From the NCBI GenBank assembly GCA_029851415.1, contig CM056744.1, forward strand, positions 68,690,172-68,754,171: a stretch of 64,000 nt of DNA, given 5' to 3'. The DNA is from Eretmocerus hayati. Lineage: Eukaryota > Arthropoda > Insecta > Hymenoptera > Aphelinidae. Below the pieces are notes generated by a model that was not told where the DNA came from, searched no databases, and worked only from the letters and a program-made list of their open reading frames with translations. The position numbers and the translations under genes are program-made. Below, piece after piece: positions 33,690-45,119 of this stretch (positions are counted from its first letter, which is position 1; each line of letters opens with the position of its first letter).

Positions 33690-36194
33690 TCAAATGTCAT
33701 ACGTTAAATTAGCCATTTCTCTGAACTTTTCAAACTTTTGTCGACCAAGAGACTTTGTCAATACATCAGCAATGTTTTCATCAGACTCAACTTTCCTCAC
33801 ATCAATTATACCTCTCATGTAATTCTCATTAACAAAGTGATAATGTGTTTCAATGTACTTTGAATTTTTTGTAAAATTTCCAAATTTGGCAAGACTAATA
33901 GCACCTGAATTATCTTCATAAATTGGAATCGGTTTCTCCATTGGTACTTGAAAATCTACTAAAATGTCTCTAATGAATTTTAACTCACTAACTGACTCTG
34001 ATAAAGCAACATATTCTGCTGCTGTAGAAGCTTTGGTTACACTACTCTGTTTCTTTGATTTCCAAAATATTACATTACCATATAATCTGATCAAATACCC
34101 TGTCGTAGACCTTCTATCAACTATATCTCCTGCATGGTCAGAATCTACATAGCAATCTAAGGTATCAACTCTCTCATTTCTTTTGTATATTAGCTTTAGA
34201 TCTCTGGTTAAGTACAAATATTTTAAGATTCTCAATGCGTATCTGAAATGGGTTTGATCATAACAATTTTGGAATCTACTCAAATAGTTAACGCTGTAAC
34301 TTATATCAAATCTTGTTCCTGAACTCAGATATAAAAGTGCTCCAATAAGGTTTCTGAATGGAATCTCGCTATTAGCAGACTGTGCAGGTTCACACTTCAA
34401 ATTTTCTTCCATTGGTGTTGGGTATAATTTAGCATTCTCTATTCTATAACGCTTGGCCAATGACTCTATATAACTCTTCTGATCTAAAGTCATGATGTTG
34501 TTTTTATGATCATAATCAATGTTTATCCCCAAGTAGGTCTTAATTTCACCCATATCTTTCATTCTGAACCTCTTCGTTAACAATCCTTTTATGTAATCCA
34601 AGTGTTTAAGGACTTTACAACAGATCAACAAATCATCTACAAATAAAATCAAGTAAATTATTTGGCCTTGGATGTACATGGTATACAGACAGTAATCAAA
34701 ATCACTCCTTGTAAATCCTATACCTTGCAAAAATTCATCAACACAGTCATACCATGCTCTTGGACTCTCGGATAGACCATATAGTGCTTTTTCTAACAAA
34801 CAAACTTTATCTGTACCATCTTCATAACCTGGAGGTTGTTTGACATAAATTTCTGACTTTACATTCCCATTCAAAAATGCTGTTTCAACATCCATTTGAT
34901 GAATTATCAGTCCATTCTGACAACAATAGGACAATAAAAGTTTCAAAGTTTGCATTTTGGCTACAGGTGAATATATATCTTCAAGAATTTCTTTCTGTTG
35001 GAAACCTCTAACAACAAGTCTGGCTTTAAATACTCCATTTGCTTTCAAAGTGTAAATCCATTTCAAATCAAGAGCTTTCTTCCCAGGTGGGAGTTTAACC
35101 AACTTATACGTTTGATTCTTTTCTAGACACTCGACTTCTTTATCCATGGCTTCACACCAGGATTTTGATTCCTCACTTCTTATAGCCTCATTATAGGTAA
35201 CTGGACAATTTGCATTCACATAGTTTACATAAATAACACTATTGTACACACAATAATCATCAAATTTAGAAGGTTGCTTTTTAGATCTTTCTGATCTTCT
35301 CACGTTCTGCAAATTATTTTTCTCTACTTCAGGACTTTTTCTATTTTCTTCAATATCTGAAATGCTACTTCTGTCATCATGGGTTTCTAAATTTGGACTT
35401 TCTGATTCATCATCTCCCCTGTATCCCACTAAAGTTACATCCTTTTCTATTATTTCAACATGTCTAGCTACTACAATTTTGTTATCAATCAGGACTCTAT
35501 ATCCCACTTTTTCATATCCTACTAGGATTCCTAACTCAGCTTTTCTATCCCATTTAGAATTTCTCTTGACTTCTGGTTCCCTGACAAAAACTTTACTGCC
35601 ATATAAACGTAAGTTACTGATATTTGGTTTTTCACCTATCAAAATTTCATAGGGAGTTTTCTTTTCAATAGTATTTGCTAGAGTTCTATTTTTCAAATAA
35701 GCAGCTGTCTTTATAACCTCTGGCCAGTACTTTGGATGCAATCCAGCCTCGGATAGTAAACATCTACCGGTATCCATAATTGATCTATTGTATCTCTCTG
35801 CAGTCCCATTCAATTCGTGGACGTAAGGTGGGCAAGGCTCTAAATTTATCCCCTTATTCTTTATGAACTCAAAAATTTGGTTATTCATGTACTCTTTACC
35901 ATTATCACACTTCAAATGTTTAATTCTTTTCCCAGTAAGATTCTCTACCAAATTTACATATCTGACGAAACAATCATAAACTTCACTTTTGCATTTAATT
36001 GTGTAAACCATAGCAGCTTTACTATAGTCATCAATAAAAGTTACGAAATACTTGTCACCGTTAAACCCTGGAGTACTGTGTGGCCCATTTACGTCTGTAT
36101 GAACAATTTCTAATAACTCTTTGGCTCTATGGCGATTATTCTCAAACGGTAGATTGTGCATTTTATTTTGGATACACGTTCCACATTTCATCAA
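33690..36194 (-). CDS. Copia pol: integrase, reverse transcriptase, RNase H
   Basis: This 834-codon frame directly continues the gag-protease frame after one TAA. The integrase core shows D34 (HTDV), D97 (KCDNG) and E133 (TAER) with the standard D-35-E spacing, then a Ser/Lys-rich linker. A Ty1/copia-type reverse transcriptase follows (KARLVVRG, QMDVETAFLNG, catalytic FVDDLL), and the RNase H has VDSDHAGD and STAAEYVALSE. All catalytic residues are present and no frameshift was seen. Products copy the element RNA and integrate the cDNA. The initial TTG reported for this frame is not a real start. Translation would have to read through the TAA at 36200-36198. Confidence 0.92.
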   Translation of the reverse strand: MMKCGTCIQNKMHNLPFENNRHRAKELLEIVHTDVNGPHSTPGFNGDKYFVTFIDDYSKAAMVYTIKCKSEVYDCFVRYVNLVENLTGKRIKHLKCDNGKEYMNNQIFEFIKNKGINLEPCPPYVHELNGTAERYNRSIMDTGRCLLSEAGLHPKYWPEVIKTAAYLKNRTLANTIEKKTPYEILIGEKPNISNLRLYGSKVFVREPEVKRNSKWDRKAELGILVGYEKVGYRVLIDNKIVVARHVEIIEKDVTLVGYRGDDESESPNLETHDDRSSISDIEENRKSPEVEKNNLQNVRRSERSKKQPSKFDDYCVYNSVIYVNYVNANCPVTYNEAIRSEESKSWCEAMDKEVECLEKNQTYKLVKLPPGKKALDLKWIYTLKANGVFKARLVVRGFQQKEILEDIYSPVAKMQTLKLLLSYCCQNGLIIHQMDVETAFLNGNVKSEIYVKQPPGYEDGTDKVCLLEKALYGLSESPRAWYDCVDEFLQGIGFTRSDFDYCLYTMYIQGQIIYLILFVDDLLICCKVLKHLDYIKGLLTKRFRMKDMGEIKTYLGINIDYDHKNNIMTLDQKSYIESLAKRYRIENAKLYPTPMEENLKCEPAQSANSEIPFRNLIGALLYLSSGTRFDISYSVNYLSRFQNCYDQTHFRYALRILKYLYLTRDLKLIYKRNERVDTLDCYVDSDHAGDIVDRRSTTGYLIRLYGNVIFWKSKKQSSVTKASTAAEYVALSESVSELKFIRDILVDFQVPMEKPIPIYEDNSGAISLAKFGNFTKNSKYIETHYHFVNENYMRGIIDVRKVESDENIADVLTKSLGRQKFEKFREMANLTYDI

Positions 36195-36197
36195 CTG

Positions 36198-37913
36198 TTA
36201 CTCTAATTCATTTGGCAATCCTTCAACAAGTTTTTCTTTAGATAAAATGTTTAAATAATTAAAATTGACATGGCCCAAAATTCGATGATATTTTTCTTTG
36301 GAAGTCATTTTACCTGGTTCTCTTTTGGCTACATAATTTGCTTCTCGCTTCATTAAAGTACTACTCATTTTATATAAACCATTCTCTTTGTACGCGATTG
36401 CAATCAATTCATTTGTATCTAAATTGAAAATCTTTGATGTTTTCCCTATGGAAACTATTTTATTCCAATCTGTTACTTTGGCATAGCTGATAAGATTCCT
36501 ATCCATTTCTTTGACAAAAAATACGTTTTTCATATTGATTTGTTTGTCCTTCCCTTCAATATTAAAACAACTAACGACATTCCCAATTTGAGTGGCTTTA
36601 AGAACTGTTCCATCCCCTATTTTAACCTCAACTGGCTCTCGTAAATCAATATAGTTTGAATAATATGAAAGATTATTTATGATGTGGTCAGTACACCCAC
36701 TGTCAAGTAACCAATCTATTCTGTTCCCATCTACTCTAGAGCATGCAAAAATTTCAATCTTCTTATCGGGAAAATTCTCAGATTCATAGAATTCATCAAA
36801 ATTATTCGTTACCTCTACAACAAATGTTCCTGCATTGGTATTATTTTGTCTCTCGCCACTATTATAATTACTCTGTTGGTGATACCAACCGCGACCTGAT
36901 CCTCGACTATCTCGATTTTGATACATACCTCGGCCTCTTCCACGACCATTATGATAACCTCGATTGTTCTGTTGTTGATAACCGCCTCTTCGCTGTTGAT
37001 AGCCACCACCTTGCTGGTGATTCATCTGATGCCCCTGTTGATATTGTTGCTGCATTCCTTCCCGGTTGTTACTTCGGTCCGATCTCTTGTTGGGGCAATG
37101 GAATTTTATATGGCCTGGCTTACCACAGTAGTTGCACGTTCTGGTTTCATGATTCTTCCTCTCTACTTTGAATACATTTGAACTCTGTCTCTGTCCTTTA
37201 TTGTTATCACTTTTCTCTCGAATTTCAAACGTCTTTATCTTATTCTTGACGTATTCCGTTGTCCGATCTTCTGGCTTAAGAACATCTACCAGATCACCTA
37301 TGTGACTCATTGAACTAGGAAGTGTTTTCAGCATGTAGTTAATCTTTTCTTCTTCTGGAACTTTTGCACCGGCTTCTTTCAATTCATTTATCAGTTTTTC
37401 AAATTCTGTGAAAAAACTGTCTGATTCTTCAAAGTCTTTCAATTTCATATTTTCTAACCTGTTTCTTACGCAAATTTGCATCGCCGTTGACTCCTTCAAA
37501 TGAAGCTCGTCAAATTTCTTCATAAGGTCAAAAGCCAATTCTTTGTCTTTTACAAATTCCATTTGCTCATTTGATATTGCTCCATATATGTAGTTCATTG
37601 CTCTCAAATTCATGTCATCCCAGTCTTCTTCTTTGTCTGCCGGCAATCTCGCTCTCTTCGCCACCTCATCACATTTTTTCATCTTCAAAAACAGCATGAT
37701 TCTCTTCTTCCAACATGCATAATCTTTTCCATTAAAAATTGGTATTTTAAAATCGTCCATCTTCTCTTCGTTTTCAATTACTTTTATAATTCGACAAGTT
37801 TCTTCTGATACTTCGACCTCACTCTCACTTTCAAAAATAATTCTCTTTAGTAACAATACCTTCGATGTAGTTTCTTCAAATACTTTTTCAATAGTGCTCC
37901 AATTTTTCACCAT
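36198..37913 (-). CDS. Copia gag and protease, ended by one in-frame stop
   Basis: Starts at ATG 37913 (a GTG lies further upstream). After an acidic start, residues about 45-240 form the UBN2/gag region (FNGKDY..WKKRIML, ..LRAMNYI). The zinc knuckle CNYCGKPGHIKFHC comes next, then a Gln/Gly/Arg-rich RNA-binding stretch. The protease has LLDSGCTDH, followed by the gag-pre-integrase HILGH-like segment. TAA at 36200-36198 interrupts the frame and pol follows with no frame change. Ty1/copia elements normally use one ORF, so this is either an inactivating nonsense change or a stop that is read through. Gag forms the particle; the protease matures it. Confidence 0.92.
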   Translation of the reverse strand: MVKNWSTIEKVFEETTSKVLLLKRIIFESESEVEVSEETCRIIKVIENEEKMDDFKIPIFNGKDYACWKKRIMLFLKMKKCDEVAKRARLPADKEEDWDDMNLRAMNYIYGAISNEQMEFVKDKELAFDLMKKFDELHLKESTAMQICVRNRLENMKLKDFEESDSFFTEFEKLINELKEAGAKVPEEEKINYMLKTLPSSMSHIGDLVDVLKPEDRTTEYVKNKIKTFEIREKSDNNKGQRQSSNVFKVERKNHETRTCNYCGKPGHIKFHCPNKRSDRSNNREGMQQQYQQGHQMNHQQGGGYQQRRGGYQQQNNRGYHNGRGRGRGMYQNRDSRGSGRGWYHQQSNYNSGERQNNTNAGTFVVEVTNNFDEFYESENFPDKKIEIFACSRVDGNRIDWLLDSGCTDHIINNLSYYSNYIDLREPVEVKIGDGTVLKATQIGNVVSCFNIEGKDKQINMKNVFFVKEMDRNLISYAKVTDWNKIVSIGKTSKIFNLDTNELIAIAYKENGLYKMSSTLMKREANYVAKREPGKMTSKEKYHRILGHVNFNYLNILSKEKLVEGLPNELE

Positions 37914-38003
37914 GCGGCCGTGCACGTGCTACCGGTAACTCTAACCTTTCCTTCGTGGCTGAGTTCGGAGCAAACACAATTTTCTTCAATAATCTCGCAA
38001 CCA

Positions 38004-38016
38004 CGCTCTGCTACCA
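38004..38016 (-). promoter_or_regulatory. Copia primer-binding site for initiator tRNA-Met
   Basis: Immediately inside the 5' LTR the element strand reads TGGTAGCAGAGCG. Its first 11 bases complement the 3' end of animal initiator tRNA-Met (including CCA), as known from the family. Confidence 0.85.
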
Positions 38017-38326
38017 CGTTGATTTACTTGAGAGGGTCGAAGGGTTGATGAGGGGCACAAGACTGGGACTTAATACTTTCATAATAAATAAATAAGTATA
38101 TTCAATAGACAACAATATAGTATGTTACATATTGCCGGCTTGGCTCTTCTAGCACAAGTAGTTGCTCTCTCTTCTTTCTTCAGCTTCGCTGCTGCGCGCA
38201 CCACACTCATACATACATACATAAGTAGACTCATATTTTAGACTGCAGGTGGCACCACGCATCAGCCACTGCTTCTGGCAGACGACACATATAGTCATAC
38301 AGGATAAATTTACTCACAATTCAACA
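38017..38326 (-). repeat. Copia 5' LTR
   Basis: A 310-bp repeat identical to 33338-33647 except for its terminal base (G instead of A in element orientation). It would contain the promoter. A run of CATA repeats lies centrally. Confidence 0.95.
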
Positions 38327-38331
38327 GATAC

Positions 38332-38479
38332 AGTAATTGGAGGAGAGTAAGATGGCGCTTAGTAGTGGACACTCTTGCGCCATCCCGCAAGATTTATTGG
38401 ACACCCCGTGCAAGCACACGTGCGTATCGGTGAAAATCATACAACGCGGCAGTCTGTAGATAGAAGGAGCTCCTAGATG
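38332..38479. repeat. Continuation of the 980-bp repeat after Copia
   Basis: Joins directly to 33337 when Copia is removed (..ACGATAC + AGTAATTGGAG..) and matches 48380-48530 and 49550-49706. It is broken at 38480 by the satellite-carrying inverted-repeat element. Confidence 0.75.
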
Positions 38480-38639
38480 CCCTGCTGCAAAAGATCGATT
38501 GGGATAGATTGAGAACCAATCGAATCCTATCAGGATGAATACATTTCAATCGGTTCTATCATTAAACCGGCGAGAGCAGTATTGGAATTCAATGCAGATC
38601 AATCGAACAGAGACCCAATCTAGCTGAATCCTGAATTGT

Positions 38640-40045
38640 AGATTTGAGATCATAACTGCCAATTGAAGTCTATACTGTTGATGAGGATTGATGTAAGCGA
38701 ATATAATCCAATACTAGTATTCAGCATAGGATAAGATCCGGATGGATGGATGAAAGATCTTTGCTGGTTCAATATGTTTGAATAAACCAATACAGTATTG
38801 AAATCAATCTAATTGAATGATAGATTCCGTCTCCCACTGCTCTATCGAGATCAATGCTTCAGAAACTGATTCAATTTGCGGAACAATACTAATTGTCTAT
38901 CCTAACCAATCCCGAATGACTGGAGCATGGTCTCTATCCTCCTCAATACTTACGATCAGTATTGAACTCCTCTAGTTCTCATATATTTGGATCGGATTCG
39001 ATACTGCTGAGCAGGATTGGTATGGACTTAGGATAAGTTTCGCTATCGATCTGAATCCTGCCAGGCATCATTGAGTCAACTCCGTCAGTCGATTTCAATG
39101 ATGACCCAATCACTCATTGCGTGATTGACGAATCGAGAAGAATACTACAGAATCGGATTGGAATCGTGGGTACACGGTTATTCTATCCCTCTCAATACTC
39201 ACAATCAGTATTGAACTCCTCTGAAATTCATGTATTTGAATCGAATTGAATACTGCTGAGCAGGATTGGAACGGCCTGGAGATGAGTTTTGCTATCGGTC
39301 TGAATCCTGCCAGGCAGCATTGAGTCGACTGCTTCAATCGATTCCAATGATGACCCAATCACTCATTGCGCCATTGACTAATCAAGATTAATACTACAGA
39401 ATCGGATTGTAATCGTGGGTGCATAATTATTCTGTCCCTCTCAATACTCACAATCAGTATTGATCCCCTCTAGATTTCATACATCTCAATCGAATTCAAT
39501 ACTGCTGAGCAGGATTGGAACGGCCTGAAGATGAGTTTTGCTTTCGGTCTGAATCCTGCCAGGCAGCATCGAGTCGACTGCGTCAATCGATTTCAATGAT
39601 GACCCAATCACTCATTGCGTGATCGGCCAATCGAGCTTAATACTATAGCATGGAATACCGATCGTGAAAAAGTGGTCTCTATCCTCCTCAATACTTACAA
39701 TCGGTATCGAACTCCTCTGAATTCCATGTATTTTAATTGAATTCAATACTGCTAAGCAGGATCGGTACGCTCTGAGGATGATTTTCGCTTTTGTTCTGAA
39801 TCCTGCCGGGCAGCATTGAATCGACTGCATCAATCGATTTCGATGATGACCCAATCAATCATTGCGTGATTGACCAATCGAGATGAATACTACAGAATCG
39901 AATTGAAATTGTGGATGCATGGTTATTCCATCCCTCTCAATACTCACTATCAGTATTGAACTCTTCCTGATTTCATATATTTGAATCGAATTCAATACTG
40001 CTGGGCAGAATTGGAACGGCCTTGAGATGAGTTTTGCTATTGGTC
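38640..40045. repeat. Satellite A, unit about 249 bp
   Basis: CACTCATTGCG, or its variant CAATCATTGCG, recurs at 39111, 39360, 39609 and 39856. TCAATACT..CAATCAGTATTGA, AATACTGCTGAGCAGGATTGG and CTGAATCCTGCCAGGCAGCATTGAG recur in the same order. About five units are recognisable, with the earlier ones more diverged. Open frames inside are by-products of the repeat. Confidence 0.8.
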
Positions 40046-40049
40046 AGGT

Positions 40050-41640
40050 GAACGGGTTAAGAGGTCTTCAATGCTGAGAATCAGTATTGAAATCGATTGG
40101 GGTGGATTGAGATCTCGATGTTTGCAATACTGGAAGACGGTACTGGAATCGATCGGGGCAGATAGGATTTCAAGTCCTCAATACTAACAATCATCATTCA
40201 GGTATATTGACGTAGATAGAATATACGGTACCCAATGTTAGGGGTCAGTATTTGGATCTATTGAGGCAGATAGGACTTCCCGTTCCCAATCTGATACACA
40301 GCATTCGAATCGATTCAAGTAAATATGATATAAGGTCTGCAATGCTGAACATCAGTATTGAGATCGATCGAAGCGTATTGAGATCCCGATATTCCCAATA
40401 CTGAAATACTGTACTGGGAATGATTGAGGCGGATAGGGTTCCAAGTCCTCATTACTGATATTCAGCATTCAATTCGATTCAGGTGAATATCATATAAGGT
40501 CTGCAATGCTGAAAATCAGTATTGAAATCTATCGAAGCTGATCGAGATCTCGAAGTTCCCACTTCCGAAAAACACTACTGGAATGGATTGGGGCAGATAG
40601 GATTTCAAGTCCTCAATACTGATATTCAGCATTCAATCCTACTCAGATGAATATGATATAAGGTCTCTAATGCTGAAAAGCAGTATTGAGATCGATTGGA
40701 GCGGATTAAGAACTCGATGTTCCGAATACTCGGAAACAGTTCTGCAATCGATTGGGGCAGATAGGAGTTCGAGTCCTCAATACTGATATCCAGCATTCAT
40801 TACGTTTCAGGTGAATAGTTCATAAGGTGTCCGATGCTGAGAATAAGTATTGAGATCGATTGAAGCTGATCAAGATCTCGATGTAACCAATACTGAAAGA
40901 CAGTACTGGGATCGATTGGGGCAAATAGGATTCCAATTCCCCAATACTGATTTTCAGCATTCAAGTTGATCCAAGTAGATAGGATATAAGCTTTCTAATG
41001 CTTACTTTCAATACTGAGATCGATTGAAGTGGATTGAGATAGAGTTCTACCCGATACTGAGGGACAGTACTCAAATCGATTCAGGTTATCAGGATATAAG
41101 GGCTCCAATACTTACAGTCAGTATTGAGATCGATTAAATTGGGTTAAGATCTCGACGTTCCCAATACGGGGGAACAGTACACAAATCGATTGGGGCAGCT
41201 AAGATTTCGAGTCCTCAATACTGATATTTAGCATTCAATTCGATTCAGGTAAGAATCATATAAGGTCTGCAATGCTGAACATCAGTATTTTGATCGATTG
41301 GAGCGTACTGAGAATCCGATGTTTCCAATACTAAAATACAGTACTGGAATCGATTGGGGCAGATAGGATGGCATGTCCTGAATACTGATATCCAGCATTC
41401 ATTCCGATTTAGTTAGATAGGATATGAGGTTTCAAATGCTTACTTTCAGTATTGAGATCGATTAGAGTGGATTGAGATCCCGATATTCCTAATACTGAGA
41501 TACAGTACTGAAATCGATTGGGGCAGATAGGATTCCAAGTCCTTAATACTGATATTGAGCATTCAATCCGATTCAGGTAAATATCATATGAGGTCTGCAA
41601 TGCTGAACATCAGTATTGAGATCGATTGAAGCGTATTGAG
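40050..41640. repeat. Satellite B, unit about 164 bp, block 1
   Basis: Units carry AATGCTGAAAATCAGTATTGAGATCGATTG, CCAATACTGAA.TACAGTACTGGAATCGATTGGGGCAGATAGGA and CTCAATACTGATATTCAGCATTCAATCCGATTCAGG, in that order. Spacing in the cleanest part of the array (43421, 43585, 43749) is 164 bp. The unit is rich in inverted words (CAATACTG/CAGTATTG and AATCGATT). It shares these words with satellite A, suggesting common origin. Confidence 0.8.
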
Positions 41641-43295
41641 TGTGAGGTACCAAAGGGCTCTGGATCTCGGGAGAGAGCCGGATGCTTGGTAATCAATTGA
41701 ATATAGGGATACCCCAATAGAGGTGTACGACTTTTTGTGAATTGACCTCATTTTTTATGGATATTAGGGATTCGTAATGCGGATTATCCTAGCCCTTGCT
41801 CACCCATATCCGGGGACTGAGGCCCTTTAGCGAGGCGGCAAAAGCTAAAGATCTCCTCAACTTTCAAAGGTGAACTATAGAGGTACTTAGGTACAGATTC
41901 ATTCGACCTTAGAAAGCTGATTTTTGTATATCTTAAACTATATTTTGCAAGTGAGCGCCGAGGGGACTGAGGCCCTCATGCACATCGACTTTAAAAAAAT
42001 ATGTAATTCTTTCATAAGTGAATGCCGAGGGGACTGAGGCCCTCATGCATATCGACTTATGAGAGATGTGAGATTGGCTCACCCGGGTTTCTAAGAGTGT
42101 AGAGAGGACTGAGGCTCCTACACAAACATGGATTCCCGGGGTGCGTAATTTTGAATCAGACGAATACTGGAGAAGTGCGGGGACCTAGGCCTGAACTGCC
42201 ATCACAGCATCGTCCTGGACCTGCATCGAGGCATATCAACACTACAAGATATTACCAATGAAATATCCACATTTATTTTCAACTCTATATACAGGGTTGA
42301 GGAAAGCCAGAGCACCAAATCCTCGATACAGCTCTAATATTCAAACGAGCGCAAGCCTGCCACAATGGGCTGATGAGCCTGTATTTATACTCGGTGCTCT
42401 GGCTGTACAGTATATCCATATTGTACGTTAGATGATGATTTAGATGATAGAATGATGGAAAAACGATGATATTGCTCGGAAATTTATATTTTCCGATGAT
42501 ATTGGTAGATTCTTCTATTATCCTTGGATTAGTCGCATCAGAATATATTACAAATGATAAAAAACTCAAAATTGGCTGCTTCAATTATTTAGTAATGAAT
42601 GAAAGATAATTTTCTGGAACATTCTAGAAACACGTGGTTCCCTATCTTTTTGTAATTACTCTTTAATCACGATATATAATTCAATTTTTCTCCATAATTG
42701 AGCTCCTTGGCGATTAATTGATCCTCTAAACAACTTGTTCTACTCGAAAAGTTATTTTACATCTCATTATTTACATATCTACAACGAGACCGAATTCTCG
42801 GAAATAAAGTAATTTTTGCAACAGATGAATGATGGGAAGTCCTTTCAAAATCGGTCTTATGTATCCAAAGAACAGAATTGATTTGTATCTGTCAATCTGA
42901 AGAATTTGACAGACAAATAAAGTTTGCAAAATTGAATATGATGTCAAAATGGACGTTTGATGAAACAAAAATATATACACTGAAAAGCCCGGAAAATGAG
43001 CCTATTAATGAGGAAAAGAAGTTTTGAATTTTATGATGATTTATATCAGAAATTCCCCATGGAAACCTATGAAATTTTCGGTATTTCCATGTATTAGTGT
43101 GTAAATGTTTTGACGTGAGCCTGTGTGAGTTTACACCTTGAACAGCACGCCCTCGGCCGGAGAGGAGAGAAGTTTCCTGCCGTACCGGCTCGAGACAGGC
43201 GCGACAGTTCAAATGTTTCTCACAGACCAAATCAGTATTATATCAGGTGTTCTTCAAGATTAAAAATAGAAAATTTTGAGGTTATGGCACTCACA
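41641..43295. mobile_element. Solo LTR of about 1655 bp
   Basis: The insert begins TGTGAGGTACC and ends GGCACTCACA, i.e. TG..CA ends with a 6-bp inverted repeat (TGTGAG/CTCACA). It splits a satellite B unit (GTATTGAG|ATCCCGATG) and duplicates TGAG (41637-41640, 43296-43299). There is no internal coding region, so this is best explained as a solo LTR left by recombination between the LTRs of a larger retrotransposon. A repeated hairpin-like motif around GGGGACTGAGGCCC occurs 3-5 times between 41813 and 42125. Confidence 0.7.
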
Positions 43296-43884
43296 TGAGA
43301 TCCCGATGTTTCCAATACTGGAAGACAGTTCTGGGATCGATTCGGGCAGATAGGATTTCAAGTCCTCAATACTGATATCCAGCATTCAAATCGATTCAAA
43401 TAGATAGAATATAAGATCTGCAATGCTGAAAATCAGTATTGAGATCGATTGAAGTGGATTGAGAACCCGATGTTTCCAATACTGAAATACAGTACTGAAA
43501 TCGATTCGGGCAGATAGGATTTCAAGTCCTCAATACTGATATTTAGCATTCAATCCGATTCAGGTAAATATCATATGAGGTCTGCAATGCTGAACATCAG
43601 TATTGAGATCGATTGAAGCGCATTGAGATCCCGATGTTTCCAATACTGGAAGACAGTTCTGGAATCGATTCGGGCAGATAGGATTTCAAGTCCTCAATAC
43701 TGATATCCAGCTTTCAAATCGATTCAAGTAGATAGGATATAAGATCTGCAATGCTGAAAATCAGTATTGAGATCGATTGAAGCGGATTGAGAACCCGATG
43801 TTTCCAATACTGAAAAACAGTTCTCGAATCGATTGGGGCAGATAGGATTTAATGTCCTCAATACTGATATCCAGCATTCAAATT
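43296..43884. repeat. Satellite B, block 2
   Basis: Three and a half well-conserved 164-bp units, with CAATGCTGAA at 43421, 43585 (CAATGCTGAAC) and 43749. This block joins the sequence before 41637 when the solo LTR is removed. Confidence 0.85.
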
Positions 43885-43889
43885 GATTC

Positions 43890-44180
43890 CGTTGAGATAT
43901 GTGTACATCCAGCTGTGACACTGGCATTAGCAGAAGCTATTAGGTAGTAAAGTAAGGAAACTGCTATACCGGCTTTGGCGACGGCGCCACGAGAGGATGG
44001 ATATAAATATGTGCGAAGGAGATGCGCTGCGCCAAGTGCGGATAAGAACGTTGTAAGAGAAAGATGTATAAGGGAGCGTGGAACTCGGAGCAAGTATTGA
44101 ATAAATATGATGCAGTGAAACAAGTGTTATTGAAATTGAAGTCCACAATGATCCAAGGGGAAATACCTCTTTTCCCAACA
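43890..44180 (+). repeat. 5' LTR of the Copia derivative
   Basis: Begins CGTTGAGATATGTG (first base C instead of the expected T) and ends CTTTTCCCAACA. It is about 8 bp shorter than the 3' LTR owing to a deletion near 44040 (GTGCGG..ATAAGAACG). Confidence 0.9.
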
Positions 44181-44204
44181 TGGTAGCAGTTGCTAAGGTT
44201 ATGA

Positions 44205-45119
44205 ATGTGGAAAAAGTTTACTGATCATTTGATGAGAAGCGGCATTGGTGAAAAAATTGAAGATACGCCGCAAAGTTCAAAAAAAAGTGAAGAATCGTTA
44301 ATAAGTGAAACCGAGTTCCAAGAAAGTGGAGAAGTTGAAGGATTAAGTGAAGAAGCTCCCAGTGAAAATACAGAAGAAATGCCAGGAGATTTTACAGTGC
44401 CAGTTTTTGACGGAAAAGATTACAGTAGTTCGAAAAAAAGAATTGAAATGCTCTTGAAACTGAAGAAGTGCCACAAAATGATTACGAGAGCAAAAAGGAG
44501 TACAGATGCAGCAGATTGGGATGATCAAGATCTCAAGGCAGTGAATTACATTAACAGTGGGATAAATAATAAACAATTGGAGTTTGTGAGTAAATTCGAT
44601 ACAGCCTACGATATTATAAAGAAATTCGATGAACTATATTTGACCAAATCAACGGCGCTCCAAATTGTCTTGAGAAATCGAATAGAAAAGTTACGTTTGA
44701 AAGACTATGAGAACTGTGAAAAATTTTTCGGTGATTTTGAGAAAATGATTAATGAACTAGAAACTGCTGGGGCACAAGTAGATGAAAAAGAAAAAGTGAA
44801 TCATATTTTGAGGACATTGCCGGAAAATTACAGTCATATTGGTGATCTGATTGATGTATTGCCAGAAGAGGAACGCACAACAGAGTACGTGAAAAGCAAG
44901 ATTAAAATACGAAATTCATCAAAATCGAGTGAAGAAAGCGCGGGCGCAAAAGCGAGCCCATATAATATGACAGTGAAACAAGAGCAAACTTGCTTCACTT
45001 GTAGCAAGCCCGGTCACATAGCAAGAGATTGCGCAAGCAAGAATTCGCAAAACTCTATTCAAAGAGGGAGAGGCGCACCGAGAGGAAACATGAATCATCG
45101 CGGCGACCGTTCCGTATAG
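44205..45119 (+). CDS. Copia-type Gag with zinc knuckle
   Basis: A 304-residue frame from ATG. After an acidic, Glu/Ser-rich start, residues about 60-250 parallel the gag of the 33338 element (FDGKDY..KKRIEML, LKAVNYI, NRIEKLRLKD, TTEYVKSKIK). A single CCHC knuckle (CFTCSKPGHIARDC) and an Arg-rich tail follow. It ends at TAG just beyond the internal deletion junction. Gag binds element RNA and forms particles. The frame remains intact although pol is lost, so the element could supply Gag but needs another Copia for reverse transcription. Confidence 0.85.
   Translation: MWKKFTDHLMRSGIGEKIEDTPQSSKKSEESLISETEFQESGEVEGLSEEAPSENTEEMPGDFTVPVFDGKDYSSSKKRIEMLLKLKKCHKMITRAKRSTDAADWDDQDLKAVNYINSGINNKQLEFVSKFDTAYDIIKKFDELYLTKSTALQIVLRNRIEKLRLKDYENCEKFFGDFEKMINELETAGAQVDEKEKVNHILRTLPENYSHIGDLIDVLPEEERTTEYVKSKIKIRNSSKSSEESAGAKASPYNMTVKQEQTCFTCSKPGHIARDCASKNSQNSIQRGRGAPRGNMNHRGDRSV

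Larger units (their letters stand above)
33333..38331 (-). mobile_element. Young Copia LTR retrotransposon, nearly intact
   Basis: A 4989-bp element (33338-38326) is bounded by the 5-bp duplication GATAC (33333-33337, 38327-38331). Its two 310-bp LTRs look identical apart from one terminal base. It has a primer-binding site, a polypurine tract, and one long gag-pol frame interrupted by a single stop. LTR identity means very recent insertion. It lies within a unit of the 980-bp repeat, whose unbroken form is visible at 48371-48410. Confidence 0.95.

Noticed and set aside
36743..37181. Plus-strand frames of 142 and 87 codons
   Set aside because: Antisense shadows of the Gln/Gly/Arg-rich part of Copia gag.
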